A DNA stretch of 64,000 bases from Pseudomonas kitaguniensis (lineage in GTDB: Bacteria; Pseudomonadota; Gammaproteobacteria; Pseudomonadales; Pseudomonadaceae): contig NZ_VUAZ01000068.1 of the NCBI RefSeq assembly GCF_009296165.1, positions 1 through 64,000 of the forward strand, given 5' to 3'. The position numbers and the translations under genes are program-made. Position 1 is the first letter of the stretch. Every line of letters begins with the position of its first letter. This document shows, one piece after another, positions 19,830-28,845 of the stretch. The notes below the pieces were generated by a model that saw nothing but the letters and a program-made list of their open reading frames with translations, was not told the origin of the DNA and did no database searches.

Positions 19830-21654
19830 AAAACCTGTGCATGACCAGCCGGACGGTGGCGAGCCGCCCCAGCGCACTGATCGCCTGACCTGGGCAGAAA
19901 TTCGCCGCCTCGCCCTGCGCCACAAGAAATCCCTGTGGATCGCCAATGGCGTCGCCGTGCTGGCGACCCTGTGCAGCGTGCCCATCCCTTTGCTGTTGCC
20001 GTTACTGGTCGACGAAGTGTTGCTGGGCCAGGGCGATGCGGCGCTCAAGGTGATGAACCACGCGCTGCCCTTGGGCTGGCAGAAGGCGGCCGGTTATATC
20101 GGCCTGATGCTGTTGGTGACCTTGACGCTGCGCTCTGGTGCGCTGGTGTTCGGCGTGGTGCAGTCGCGCTTGTTTGCGCGGCTGGCCAAAGACATCGTGT
20201 ATCGCATCCGCGTGCGGCTGATCGAACGGCTCAAGCGCATTTCCCTGAGTGAATACGAAAGCCTCGGCAGCGGCACGGTGACCACGCATCTGGTGACCGA
20301 CCTGGACACGCTGGACAAGTTTGTCGGCGAAACCCTCAGCCGTTTCCTCGTGGCCATGCTGACCCTGGTTGGCACCTCGGCGATTCTGGTGTGGATGCAT
20401 TGGCAACTGGCGTTGCTGATTTTGTTGTTCAACCCGCTAGTGATCTACGCCACCGTGCAGTTGGGCAAGCGCGTCAAACACCTGAAGAAGCTGGAGAACG
20501 ACAGCACCTCGCGCTTCACGCAGGCGCTGACCGAAACCCTCGACGCTATCCAGGAAGTGCGCGCCGGCAACCGTCAGGGCTTTTTCCTCGGCCGCCTTGG
20601 CCAGCGTGCCAAGGAAGTGCGTGACTACGCGATTCACTCGCAGTGGAAAACCGACGCCTCCAGCCGCGCCAGTGGCTTGCTGTTCCAGTTCGGCATCGAC
20701 ATCTTTCGCGCAGCGGCGATGCTCACCGTATTGTTTTCCGACCTGTCGATCGGCCAGATGCTCGCGGTATTCAGCTATTTATGGTTCATGATCGGCCCGG
20801 TGGAGCAGTTGCTCAACCTGCAATACGCCTTCTACGCGGCGGGCGGGGCGCTGACGCGGATCAACGAACTGCTGGCGCGTGCCGACGAGCCGCAATACGC
20901 AGGCGGCGAAGACCCGTTCACCGGGCGTGAGACCGTCGGCATTGAGGTGCGTGGCGTTGATTTCGGCTATGGCGACGACCGCGTGCTCGATCAGTTGAAC
21001 CTGACCATCGCGCCGGGTGAGAAGGTGGCGATTGTCGGCGCCAGCGGCGGCGGCAAAAGTACCCTGGTGCAATTGCTGTTGGGGCTCTACACGCCGCAGG
21101 CCGGCAGCATTCGCTTCGGCGGGGCGACCCAGCAAGAAATCGGGCTCGCGACCATTCGTGAAAACGTTGCTGTAGTACTGCAACATCCGGCGCTGTTCAA
21201 CGATACGGTGCGCGCCAACCTGACCATGGGCCGCACACGTACCGACCAAGCGTGTTGGCAGGCACTGGAAATCGCCCAATTGGATGCTACCGTCAAGGCA
21301 CTGCCCTTGGGTCTTGACAGTGTGGTGGGGCGCTCCGGTGTGCGTTTTTCCGGCGGGCAGCGCCAACGCCTGGCCATCGCCAGAATGGTGTTGGCCGAGC
21401 CTAAAGTGGTGATCCTGGATGAGGCCACCTCCGCCCTGGACGCTGCCACCGAGTACAACCTCCATCAAGCGCTGGCGCGGTTTCTCAGTGGGCGTACTAC
21501 ACTGATCATCGCCCACCGGCTTTCGGCGGTGAAACAGGCTGACCGTGTGCTGGTGTTTGATGGTGGGCATATCGCCGAGGATGGCGACCATCAGCAACTG
21601 ATCGCCGATGGCGGCCTTTATGCAAAGCTGTACGGGCATTTACAGCAAGTTTGA
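19822..21654 (+). CDS. ABC exporter (fused membrane and ATPase domains)
   Basis: A 610-residue type I exporter half-transporter. The N-terminal membrane domain (residues about 40-330) has six predicted helices (e.g. SVPIPLLLPLLVDEVLLG). The ATPase domain carries Walker A GASGGGKST near residue 406, signature SGGQRQRLAIARM and Walker B VVILDEATSALD, with H in IIAHRLSAV. It starts at GTG, overlapping the DsbA-like gene by 8 nt. Substrate unknown; homodimer expected. A hairpin follows about 40 nt after the stop. Confidence 0.93.
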   Translation: MYEKPVHDQPDGGEPPQRTDRLTWAEIRRLALRHKKSLWIANGVAVLATLCSVPIPLLLPLLVDEVLLGQGDAALKVMNHALPLGWQKAAGYIGLMLLVTLTLRSGALVFGVVQSRLFARLAKDIVYRIRVRLIERLKRISLSEYESLGSGTVTTHLVTDLDTLDKFVGETLSRFLVAMLTLVGTSAILVWMHWQLALLILLFNPLVIYATVQLGKRVKHLKKLENDSTSRFTQALTETLDAIQEVRAGNRQGFFLGRLGQRAKEVRDYAIHSQWKTDASSRASGLLFQFGIDIFRAAAMLTVLFSDLSIGQMLAVFSYLWFMIGPVEQLLNLQYAFYAAGGALTRINELLARADEPQYAGGEDPFTGRETVGIEVRGVDFGYGDDRVLDQLNLTIAPGEKVAIVGASGGGKSTLVQLLLGLYTPQAGSIRFGGATQQEIGLATIRENVAVVLQHPALFNDTVRANLTMGRTRTDQACWQALEIAQLDATVKALPLGLDSVVGRSGVRFSGGQRQRLAIARMVLAEPKVVILDEATSALDAATEYNLHQALARFLSGRTTLIIAHRLSAVKQADRVLVFDGGHIAEDGDHQQLIADGGLYAKLYGHLQQV

Positions 21655-21690
21655 ACTGTTTAGTTTGAAACATGTTCTGTGCTTAGTACG

Positions 21691-21717
21691 AGGGCCCTCT
21701 GCAAAAACAGTGGCCCT
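21691..21717 (+). terminator. possible terminator hairpin after ABC exporter
   Basis: An AGGGCC / GGCCCT stem with extra TCTG/CAG pairing inside lies 37 nt after the ABC exporter stop. There is no strong T tract, so support is moderate. Confidence 0.4.
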
Positions 21718-21850
21718 GCTGAACTGTTTACGGCGCCCGCCTTGGATAGGCACGTCGTAGCTGATCGGATTGAACGACGTTAGCCAGAGCTGTGCTGTCA
21801 GGAGCGTTAACCACTCGCGTGTTTTTGGTAGTGCTTATGCAAGGGACCTC

Positions 21851-24325
21851 ATGAAGCAAAAGCGCACTCTTGGAATGACGTTTAGTACCCCTCGGTTATT
21901 GGGCATCGTCTGGCCTTTTATCGCAGTGGTACTGCTTCAGGCGTTATTGGGCTGCGTGAGCCTTTACGTACTGTCGGCTGTACGCGGTTATGTGGCGGGT
22001 GAAAGTCTATGGTCCAAAGGCCAGAAAGATGCCATCTATTACCTGACCCTTTACGCCGACAAGCGCGACGAGGCGACCTTCCTCAAATACCAGCAAGCCA
22101 TCGCCGTGCCCCAGGGCGGCCATGAACTGCGCGTCGCGCTGGACCGCCCCACGCCAGACCTCGCCGCTGCGCGCCAGGGCATTCTCAAAGGCGGCAACCA
22201 CCCCGATGACGTGTCCAGCCTGATCTGGCTGTACCTCAATTTCCGGCATTTTACCTACCTGGAAAAAGCCATCGAATCGTGGACCGTGGGCGACGCTTAC
22301 CTGGTGCAATTGGATGACTTGGCTCAGGCGATGCATCGGGCGATCAGCAGCGGTCAAGTCAACAGCCTGGATGTGAGTGAATGGAAGGCGCACATCATTG
22401 CGATCAACGACGGCGTCGCGCCAGCCGCCAAGGCCTTCAGCGATGCCCTGGGCGAAGGTTCGCGGGTCATCCTGCGGCTGTTGTTGATCACCAACCTTGC
22501 GACCGCCCTGTGCCTGATTGCCCTGGCGCTGTTGCGGACGCATAAATTGCTGACACAGCGCCACGCGTTCGCCGACGCGTTGCAGATGGAGCGCGAGCGT
22601 GCGCAGACTACCCTTGAGTCGATCGGCGACGGCGTGATCACCACCGATGTCGACGGCGCCATCGCCTACATGAACCCTGCGGCCGAGGCGCTGACCCACT
22701 GGAAAACCGCCCAGGCGCAGGGCTTGCCCCTGGCGGCATTATTCAAGCTGCTGGATGAAAATGCCGAGCCCGACGGGTTTGCCCTGATCGAGCACATTAT
22801 CAAGGGCCGGCTCAGTGGCGGCAGCGAACACTCCAAACTGATCCAGCGTCTGGACGGCAGCACGGTGTCGGTCACCCTGGTGGGCGCGCCGATCATCAGT
22901 GCCGGCCGGGTCAGCGGCGCGGTGCTGGTGCTGCACGACATGACTCAGGAGCGACAGTACATCGCTAATTTGTCGTGGCAAGCGACCCACGACGCCCTGA
23001 CGGGCCTGGCCAACCGCCGCGAATTCGAGTTCCGTCTCGAGCAGGTGCTGCAACAGGTGACGCGCCAGCCAAATGGACGGCATGCGCTGATGTTTCTCGA
23101 CCTGGACCAGTTCAAGCTGGTCAACGACACCTGCGGCCATGCGGCGGGTGACGAGCTGTTACGGCATATTTGCGCACTGCTGCAATCAGACTTGCGCGAA
23201 GGTGACACCCTGGCGCGCCTGGGGGGCGACGAGTTCGGCATTCTGTTGGAGAACTGCCCGGCACTGGTCGCGGAGAAGATCGCCGAAAGCCTGCGGCACA
23301 CCGTGCAAAGCCTGCATTTTGTGTGGAAGGGTCGCCCGTTCATGACCACTGTGAGTATTGGCCTGGTGCATATTTCGCACACCCCGACCACCTTGGAAAC
23401 GTCGCTGCGGGCCGCCGATATGGCGTGCTATATGGCCAAGGAAAAGGGCCGCAACCGCGTGCAGGTGTATCACGACGATGACTCGGAGCTGTCCGTGCGT
23501 TTTGGCGAAATGGCCTGGGTGCAGCGTTTGCATATCGCCCTGGAGGAAAACCGCTTTTGCCTGTATGCGCAAGAAATCTCGGCGCTGGGCAACACCGACG
23601 CCGGTAACGGGCATGTCGAAATCCTGCTGCGGCTGCACGATGAGGCGGGTCGAATAATTCTTCCCAACAGTTTTATTCCTGCGGCTGAACGTTATGGGTT
23701 GATGACGTCCCTGGACCGCTGGGTAGTTGATAATGTATTCAAAATTATTGCCCGCTGTATACATGAGCGGCCAGACCGCCCCATGGCCATGTGTGCGATA
23801 AATCTGTCAGGCATTACTATCGGAGATGACGATTTTTTAGAGTTTTTACATGAGAAATTCGAGGCTTACAGCATACCTGCGGAAATGATTTGTTTTGAAA
23901 TAACCGAGACCGTTGCTATTGCCAATTTGGGCAGTGCGATCAGGTTTATTAATGAACTCAAAGCGTTAGGCTGCCATTTCTCACTCGATGACTTCTGCGC
24001 CGGAATGTCCTCGTTCGCTTATCTCAAACATTTACCTGTAGACTTCTTGAAGATCGATGGAAGTTTCGTAAAGGATATGCTGGACGACCCGATTAACCGC
24101 GCTATGGTCGAAGTGATTAACCACATAGGTCACGTCATGGGTAAGCGCACAATTGCCGAGTTTGTTGAAACACCGCAAATCGAACAGGCACTGCTTGAGA
24201 TCGGTGTGGATTACGCTCAAGGCTATCTGATTGAGCGCCCGCAATTGTTTACCTGTGACAGCTTGCAATGCCGACCCGCGCGGCCGCAGCCTTTGTTGTT
24301 CAAGGCGCCCGGCACGTTCCGCTGA
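21851..24325 (+). CDS. rbdA: PAS-GGDEF-EAL membrane protein, RbdA-like c-di-GMP enzyme
   Basis: An 824-residue protein with two membrane segments (about residues 15-40 and 205-230) enclosing a periplasmic sensor, then PAS, GGDEF and EAL domains. The GGDEF motif is intact (RLGGDEFGILLE) with an RxxD inhibitory site (REGD) five residues upstream. In the EAL domain the signature is EILLR, and the metal/substrate residues are present: NLSG, FEITET, LDDFCAG, LKIDGSF, AEFVE and YAQGY. It is therefore probably an active phosphodiesterase whose GGDEF may be catalytic or regulatory. Position after the ABC exporter matches P. aeruginosa rbdA (biofilm dispersal). Start at 21851 with AAGGGA upstream is preferred to the in-frame TTG at 21770. 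Confidence 0.87.
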   Translation: MKQKRTLGMTFSTPRLLGIVWPFIAVVLLQALLGCVSLYVLSAVRGYVAGESLWSKGQKDAIYYLTLYADKRDEATFLKYQQAIAVPQGGHELRVALDRPTPDLAAARQGILKGGNHPDDVSSLIWLYLNFRHFTYLEKAIESWTVGDAYLVQLDDLAQAMHRAISSGQVNSLDVSEWKAHIIAINDGVAPAAKAFSDALGEGSRVILRLLLITNLATALCLIALALLRTHKLLTQRHAFADALQMERERAQTTLESIGDGVITTDVDGAIAYMNPAAEALTHWKTAQAQGLPLAALFKLLDENAEPDGFALIEHIIKGRLSGGSEHSKLIQRLDGSTVSVTLVGAPIISAGRVSGAVLVLHDMTQERQYIANLSWQATHDALTGLANRREFEFRLEQVLQQVTRQPNGRHALMFLDLDQFKLVNDTCGHAAGDELLRHICALLQSDLREGDTLARLGGDEFGILLENCPALVAEKIAESLRHTVQSLHFVWKGRPFMTTVSIGLVHISHTPTTLETSLRAADMACYMAKEKGRNRVQVYHDDDSELSVRFGEMAWVQRLHIALEENRFCLYAQEISALGNTDAGNGHVEILLRLHDEAGRIILPNSFIPAAERYGLMTSLDRWVVDNVFKIIARCIHERPDRPMAMCAINLSGITIGDDDFLEFLHEKFEAYSIPAEMICFEITETVAIANLGSAIRFINELKALGCHFSLDDFCAGMSSFAYLKHLPVDFLKIDGSFVKDMLDDPINRAMVEVINHIGHVMGKRTIAEFVETPQIEQALLEIGVDYAQGYLIERPQLFTCDSLQCRPARPQPLLFKAPGTFR

Positions 24326-24370
24326 AACATTTGCTGGTCTGTAAAATCACACTTAAAAAGGAGCCCTACA

Positions 24371-25177
24371 GTGATCGACACATTCAACAGAACCGGCCCG
24401 CTTATGGAAGCCTCGAGTTACCCTGCCTGGGCGCAGCAATTGATCCAGGACTGTAGCGAAAGCAAGCGCCGGGTTGTCGAGCACGAACTGTACCAGCGCA
24501 TGCGTGATAACACGCTCAGCGCCAAGACCCTGCGCCACTACCTGATCGGTGGTTGGCCAGTGGTTGAACAGTTTGCCTTGTACATGGCACAGAACCTCAC
24601 CAAGACCAAGTTTGCCCGCCACCCTGGCGAAGACATGGCGCGCCGGTGGTTGATGCGCAATATTCGCGTGGAACTCAACCACGCCGATTATTGGGTGAAT
24701 TGGGCCCGCGCGCATGGTGTCAGCCTCGAAGAGCTGCAAGCGCAGAACGTACCGCCTGAGTTGCACGCATTGAGCCATTGGTGCTGGCACACCAGCTCGG
24801 CCGATTCATTGATCGTCGCGATTGCTGCGACCAACTATGCGATCGAGGGGGCGACCGGCGAGTGGTCCGCCGTGGTCTGTTCTACCGGTGTGTATGCGGC
24901 AGCCTTCCCTGAAGAAGACCGCAAGCGCGCCATGAAGTGGCTGAAGATGCATGCCCAGTACGACGATGCTCACCCTTGGGAAGCGCTGGAAATCATCTGC
25001 ACCCTGGCCGGCATGAACCCAAGCAAAGCCCTGCAGTTAGAGCTGCGCGATGCCGTACGCAAGAGCTACGACTACATGTACCTGTTTTTGGAAAGCTGCA
25101 TGCGCTTGGAAGCAGACCAGGAAAAGCCACCAGCCGTGTTTCGCGAGCGTCAGGCGCGCATCGCCAGCGAGGCTTGA
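24371..25177 (+). CDS. undA: UndA, medium-chain fatty acid oxidative decarboxylase (1-undecene synthase)
   Basis: A 268-residue TenA/heme-oxygenase-fold non-haem iron oxidase. It converts medium-chain fatty acids such as lauric acid to terminal alkenes (1-undecene). The sequence closely follows Pf-5 UndA as I remember it, and the iron ligands fall at the published positions: E101 and H104 (RVELNHADYW), E159 (YAIEGATGEW), H194 and D198 (KMHAQYDDAHPW). It starts at GTG with AAAAGGAG about 8 nt upstream. It lies 45 nt after the rbdA-like gene on the same strand and could be co-transcribed. The product, a volatile alkene, is characteristic of Pseudomonas. Confidence 0.92.
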   Translation: MIDTFNRTGPLMEASSYPAWAQQLIQDCSESKRRVVEHELYQRMRDNTLSAKTLRHYLIGGWPVVEQFALYMAQNLTKTKFARHPGEDMARRWLMRNIRVELNHADYWVNWARAHGVSLEELQAQNVPPELHALSHWCWHTSSADSLIVAIAATNYAIEGATGEWSAVVCSTGVYAAAFPEEDRKRAMKWLKMHAQYDDAHPWEALEIICTLAGMNPSKALQLELRDAVRKSYDYMYLFLESCMRLEADQEKPPAVFRERQARIASEA

Positions 25178-25212
25178 TGTAAGCGAGTTGGCGGGGAAGT
25201 GAGGGGGATGTA

Positions 25213-25230
25213 GCGGGGTAGTTACCCCGC
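25213..25230. terminator. hairpin between convergent undA and diguanylate cyclase genes
   Basis: A perfect 8-bp stem GCGGGGTA / TACCCCGC with a 2-nt loop overlaps the last codons of the minus-strand diguanylate cyclase gene and lies 36 nt after the undA stop. Confidence 0.45.
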
Positions 25231-26148
25231 CATTGCCAGGCGGTTGCGGCCTTCGCGTTTGGCCACGTACAAGGCGCTGTCCGCCCGGCGCAACAGGCTT
25301 TCGGCAGATTCGGCGGCCAACAAGGTCGAGCAGCCCAGACTCACCGTCAAGTCAATGCGCATGTCATCTGCCCAGTAATCCTGAGCTTGCGCTGCACGGC
25401 GCAAGCGCTCGCCGACCATTTCTGCCGCGTCCCGGCCGGTATTCGAGAGCAGAATCAGAAACTCTTCCCCGCCAAACCGAAACACCATGTCCACATTGCG
25501 CAGCTGGCTTTTGATCGAGGCGGCCACCGCGCGCAGCACCGCATCGCCAGCTGCATGGCCGTAGGTGTCATTGATTGTCTTGAAGTGATCAATGTCCAGC
25601 ATCAGCAAGGACAGCGGGCTCAAGTGCCGTTTCGCCATGTCGATTTCCCGTTGCAGGGTCTGGTCCATGGCGATGCGATTGCCGGTTTCAGTCAATGGGT
25701 CACGCAGCGCGCTGCGGGTGGCGGCGCGGTAGAGCAGCGCGTTGCGCATAGGGTAAAGCAAGCTCGCGAGCAGGGACTCAAGCTGGCCGAGTTCGTCTTC
25801 CATAAAGCGCTGGTTGCGACGGAAGATCAGCTCGCCCAAATGCTCGCCTTCATGGCTCAACGTGTAGCTGACCGAATGGTGGCCGCGCTGCCCGAACTCC
25901 AGGCGCAAGTCGCTGGCTTCATGGCGATAGTGCAGCGCGTCGAGAGGCACCAACCGCTGGATCTCGCGAAAGAACAAACCCAGGATGCGTTCCGGTTCGA
26001 GGCTGGTCTGCAATTGCTGACCCAATTGCCGGCGAAGTTCGGAAAAAGTGACGGGGCGGTGAGGACGCAGAGATGGCTGACCAAACCCCAGGCGTTGCAA
26101 TTTAGCGCTGTCGAAGTCAATTGCGTTGGTCTGGGTCGGTGTTTTCAT
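25222..26148 (-). CDS. GGDEF diguanylate cyclase
   Basis: A 308-residue soluble protein. The N-terminal about 140 residues resemble a GAF-like sensor without membrane segments. The C-terminal GGDEF domain has an intact active site (FRFGGEEFLILLSN) and an RxxD I-site (RNVD) five residues before it, so it should make c-di-GMP under product inhibition. It converges with undA. About 420 bp of apparently non-coding sequence separate it from the tRNA gene. Confidence 0.92.
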   Translation of the reverse strand: MKTPTQTNAIDFDSAKLQRLGFGQPSLRPHRPVTFSELRRQLGQQLQTSLEPERILGLFFREIQRLVPLDALHYRHEASDLRLEFGQRGHHSVSYTLSHEGEHLGELIFRRNQRFMEDELGQLESLLASLLYPMRNALLYRAATRSALRDPLTETGNRIAMDQTLQREIDMAKRHLSPLSLLMLDIDHFKTINDTYGHAAGDAVLRAVAASIKSQLRNVDMVFRFGGEEFLILLSNTGRDAAEMVGERLRRAAQAQDYWADDMRIDLTVSLGCSTLLAAESAESLLRRADSALYVAKREGRNRLAMAG

Positions 26149-26528
26149 AAGTTGACGGCCTCTAAGCGCTAAACTGTCCTACAGGCTCGGTGAGCGTGGC
26201 GAGTGCCAAGCGTCTGGCTGTTCCTTCAGTTCCGTGAAACTTGGGAAACAGTTTAGACCGCTTTGCCGTGGGTTATAAGCCCCGGGCACTGCCACACGTC
26301 TTGTCATCGCTTGACCTGCTTGAAGGGTTTAGAGCGAGATTCATGCCATAACGTTTCATTATATTAAAACTCTTATAAATCAATCGACTGCTAGTATCGC
26401 CGTGAGCAAGCGCCGCGTGACCGCGCCAGTTATTTGGCTAATTGGCTGAAAGTCACTGCCAGCGCGAGCCTGCGCACCCCGTTTAGCCCTGGTCGAATCC
26501 TGGATTTCAGACAGTTGCCGCACGATGC
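26149..26528. other. gene-free stretch between diguanylate cyclase and tRNA-Asn
   Basis: About 380 bp in which I find no convincing gene. It should hold the promoter of the diguanylate cyclase gene. An AT-rich patch (about 26350-26385) stands out from the GC-rich surroundings. Confidence 0.4.
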
Positions 26529-26556
26529 TTGACTTTCTCTTTTTAATCAGTAACAT
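26529..26556 (+). promoter_or_regulatory. sigma-70 promoter of tRNA-Asn
   Basis: TTGACT, 16-nt spacer, TAACAT, ending 9 nt before the tRNA 5' end. It is a strong match to the -35/-10 consensus at the expected distance. Confidence 0.7.
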
Positions 26557-26565
26557 ACGGCGCAT

Positions 26566-26641
26566 TCCGCGATAGCTCAGTTGGTAGAGCAAATGACTGT
26601 TAATCATTGGGTCCCTGGTTCGAGTCCAGGTCGTGGAGCCA
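26566..26641 (+). tRNA. tRNA-Asn (GUU anticodon)
   Basis: A 76-nt cloverleaf with encoded CCA. The acceptor stem TCCGCGA pairs with TCGTGGA (one G-U). D arm AGCTCAGTTGGTAGAGC, anticodon loop ACTGTTAA giving GUU, and T arm GGTTCGAGTCC are all present. A consensus promoter lies upstream and a Rho-independent terminator downstream, so it is a monocistronic tRNA unit. No integrase gene follows it. Confidence 0.97.
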
Positions 26642-26650
26642 GACAGTAAA

Positions 26651-26678
26651 AAGCCTGCAGAGATGCAGGCTTTTTTTT
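26651..26678 (+). terminator. Rho-independent terminator of tRNA-Asn
   Basis: A 9-bp stem AAGCCTGCA / TGCAGGCTT with a 4-nt loop is followed by a run of T, 10 nt after the tRNA. Confidence 0.9.
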
Positions 26679-26785
26679 GCCCTGGATTTGGCGGCGTTCA
26701 AAAGTCCCTGGGCCAGAGCGCGCGCACTGCCTGGCAGGCCACCGTCAGGTTGCAGGCTGTTCTGCTACCCGGTTACCGCGCTTCA

Positions 26786-27451
26786 TCAGGATGCTTGCTG
26801 CGCCACTGCTGCAGCGTCGCCTTTGGCTTGGAGCGTAACGCTCGACGCCGCAATGTCCCATGTCAGCAGAACCTGTGTGATGGCCGAATCAAGGGTCGCG
26901 TGCGATGCGTTATCGCGCGCAAGTATCGACACGCCCTGCAAGAAACCGTCAAACACGGTAGCTAGCGCCTCTACATCAAGCGTGGCCGGTAGCTGCCCCG
27001 CACTGACCCCGCGCTCAACACACGCCAGGATGCCAGCGCGCGTTCGCGCCCTGGAGTGCGTTAATGCTTGGGCAACCTGCGCATTGTCGAGGCTCGGTGC
27101 ACTCATAACCCCAAGCGTCACCATGCAGCCTTTGGGATGCCCGTCTTCACACTGCATACGCGCCGACTGGCGCAGCGCAGTGTCAATGGCTTGTCGCGGA
27201 GGCAGGGTTTCATCCCACAGGCATTCGGTGACTTGGGCGTAGGTCGCCAGATAGCGCTGCACGCATTCATCGAACAGCGCCTCTTTAGAACCGAACGCCG
27301 CGTAAAAGCTCGGCGCAGAAATACCGCCACCCAGGCCGGCCTTGAGCTGGGTCAGCGAAGTGGCGTCGTAGCCGTGTTCCCAGAACAGGTGCATGGCCTG
27401 TTCCACGGCGTGATCACGGTCGAAATTACGCGGGCGGCCCATTTGTGCCAT
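26786..27451 (-). CDS. TetR family regulator, divergent from MFS transporter
   Basis: A 221-residue one-domain regulator. The N-terminal HTH reads GRPRNFDRDHAVEQAMHLFW, then GGGISAPSFYAAFGSKEALF; the C-terminal ligand domain has MQCEDGHPKGCMV. This start is chosen because AGAGGA lies 8 nt upstream; the longer reading frame to 27508 lacks one. It is divergent from the MFS gene across 119 bp with two inverted TGTATCGA sites, so it most likely represses the transporter and itself. Ligand unknown. Confidence 0.88.
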   Translation of the reverse strand: MAQMGRPRNFDRDHAVEQAMHLFWEHGYDATSLTQLKAGLGGGISAPSFYAAFGSKEALFDECVQRYLATYAQVTECLWDETLPPRQAIDTALRQSARMQCEDGHPKGCMVTLGVMSAPSLDNAQVAQALTHSRARTRAGILACVERGVSAGQLPATLDVEALATVFDGFLQGVSILARDNASHATLDSAITQVLLTWDIAASSVTLQAKGDAAAVAQQAS

Positions 27452-27486
27452 GTCAGCAATCCTCTGAATAACGAGATAAATACTAG

Positions 27487-27545
27487 TCGATACATAAGTC
27501 TTTGACAATCGGCAGTGTGTGCTGCAACATCTGTATCGATCGATA
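27487..27545. promoter_or_regulatory. promoter and candidate TetR operator between TetR and MFS genes
   Basis: TCGATACA (27487-27494) and its inverse TGTATCGA (27532-27539) flank a good promoter for the MFS gene: TTGACA (27502-27507), 17-nt spacer, CAACAT (27525-27530). The second copy is part of a perfect palindrome TATCGATCGATA (27534-27545). Repressor bound here would cover the promoter. The assignment to the adjacent TetR protein is inferred from position. Confidence 0.5.
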
Positions 27546-27570
27546 TTTAAGTCCCCTCAAGGAGTCTCTC

Positions 27571-28788
27571 GTGACACCCTCACTCAGCGCAGCCGCAGCA
27601 TCCGACCGCTTGCCGATAGGCGCCTTGCTCGCCTTGGCCATGACGGGTTTTATCTGCATCGTCACCGAAACCCTGCCCGCAGGCCTGTTGCCGTTGATCA
27701 GTGAAGGCTTGGCGATTTCCCCGTCGATGGCCGGGCAGATGGTCACCGCCTACGCGCTGGGTTCGGTACTGGCGGTGATCCCCATGACCATCGCCACCCG
27801 TGGTTGGCGGCGGCGTAATGTGCTGATGCTGACGATTGTCGGCTTTCTGCTGTTCAACTCCATCACGGCGTTTTCGGCGCACTATGGCGTGACCTTGGTG
27901 GCGCGATTTTTTGCCGGTGTGGCGGCCGGGTTGGCCTGGAGTTTGTTGGCCGGTTACGCCCGGCGCATGGTCGCGCCGCATCAGCAGGGCAAGGCGCTCG
28001 CACTGGCGATGGTCGGCACACCGATTGCGCTGTCGCTGGGCGTACCGCTCGGCACCTGGCTAGGCGGCCTGGTGGGCTGGCGCACGACGTTCGGCATCAT
28101 GTCGGCGCTGACACTGGTGTTAATCGTCTGGGTGCTGGTGAAGGTGCCCGACTATCCGCCACAGGCTGAGCACCAGCGTGTGTCGCTGCGCAACGTGCTG
28201 ACCACGCCCGGCGTAAGGCCAGTGCTGGCGGTGGTGATCAGTTGGATGCTGGCGCACAACATTCTGTACACCTATATCGCGCCATTTTTGCTGCCGGCCG
28301 GTTTGGCTGGCCGCGTGGACCTGGTGTTGCTGGTGTTCGGCGTTGCCGCATTGGCCGGCATTTGGCTGACGGCCAAATTGGTCGAGCCGTTGCTGCGCAA
28401 GACTGTGCTGGCAAGCCTGGCGATGTTTGCGACGGTGAGTGTGGCATTCGGCTTGCTGGGCGATGTGCCGCAGGTGATTTACCTCGGCGTAGCGGTGTGG
28501 GGCCTAAGTTTTGGCGGCGCCGCAACGTTGCTGCAAACTGCGCTTGCAGACGCAGCGGGCGATGGCGCAGACGTGGCGTTATCGTTGAATGTGGTGGCGT
28601 GGAACAGCGCTATTGCCGCCAGCGGTATCCTCGGCGCAGTGTTGCTGGATACGTGGGGCGTGGCGTCATTTCCGTGGGCGATGCTGGCGTTGTTGGCGGT
28701 GGCGTTGTGCATCGCGTGGTCGGCGCAGGCGCATGGTTTCAAACCGGGGCAGCGCTCTGCCGATGGGCCTGCGGCGTCAGGGCATTAG
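27571..28788 (+). CDS. MFS transporter (DHA1-type efflux)
   Basis: A 405-residue, 12-helix transporter of the sugar/drug efflux DHA1 group. It has the motif-A-like loop RGWRRRNVLML between helices 2 and 3, TETLPAGLLPLIS near the start, and the GVPLGTWLGG segment in helix 5. It starts at GTG with AAGGAG 6 nt upstream. It is divergent from and probably controlled by the TetR gene. Substrate unknown. Confidence 0.9.
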   Translation: MTPSLSAAAASDRLPIGALLALAMTGFICIVTETLPAGLLPLISEGLAISPSMAGQMVTAYALGSVLAVIPMTIATRGWRRRNVLMLTIVGFLLFNSITAFSAHYGVTLVARFFAGVAAGLAWSLLAGYARRMVAPHQQGKALALAMVGTPIALSLGVPLGTWLGGLVGWRTTFGIMSALTLVLIVWVLVKVPDYPPQAEHQRVSLRNVLTTPGVRPVLAVVISWMLAHNILYTYIAPFLLPAGLAGRVDLVLLVFGVAALAGIWLTAKLVEPLLRKTVLASLAMFATVSVAFGLLGDVPQVIYLGVAVWGLSFGGAATLLQTALADAAGDGADVALSLNVVAWNSAIAASGILGAVLLDTWGVASFPWAMLALLAVALCIAWSAQAHGFKPGQRSADGPAASGH

Positions 28789-28795
28789 GCGCAAG

Positions 28796-28821
28796 GCGCT
28801 TGACCGCTGCCGGTCAAGCGC
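28796..28821. terminator. hairpin between convergent MFS and SDR genes
   Basis: A perfect 11-bp stem GCGCTTGACCG / CGGTCAAGCGC with CTGC loop, 8 nt after the MFS stop and 25 nt before the SDR stop. It can serve both strands. Confidence 0.6.
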
Positions 28822-28845
28822 GCGCTCGGCCCGCGGTAGCCCGCC

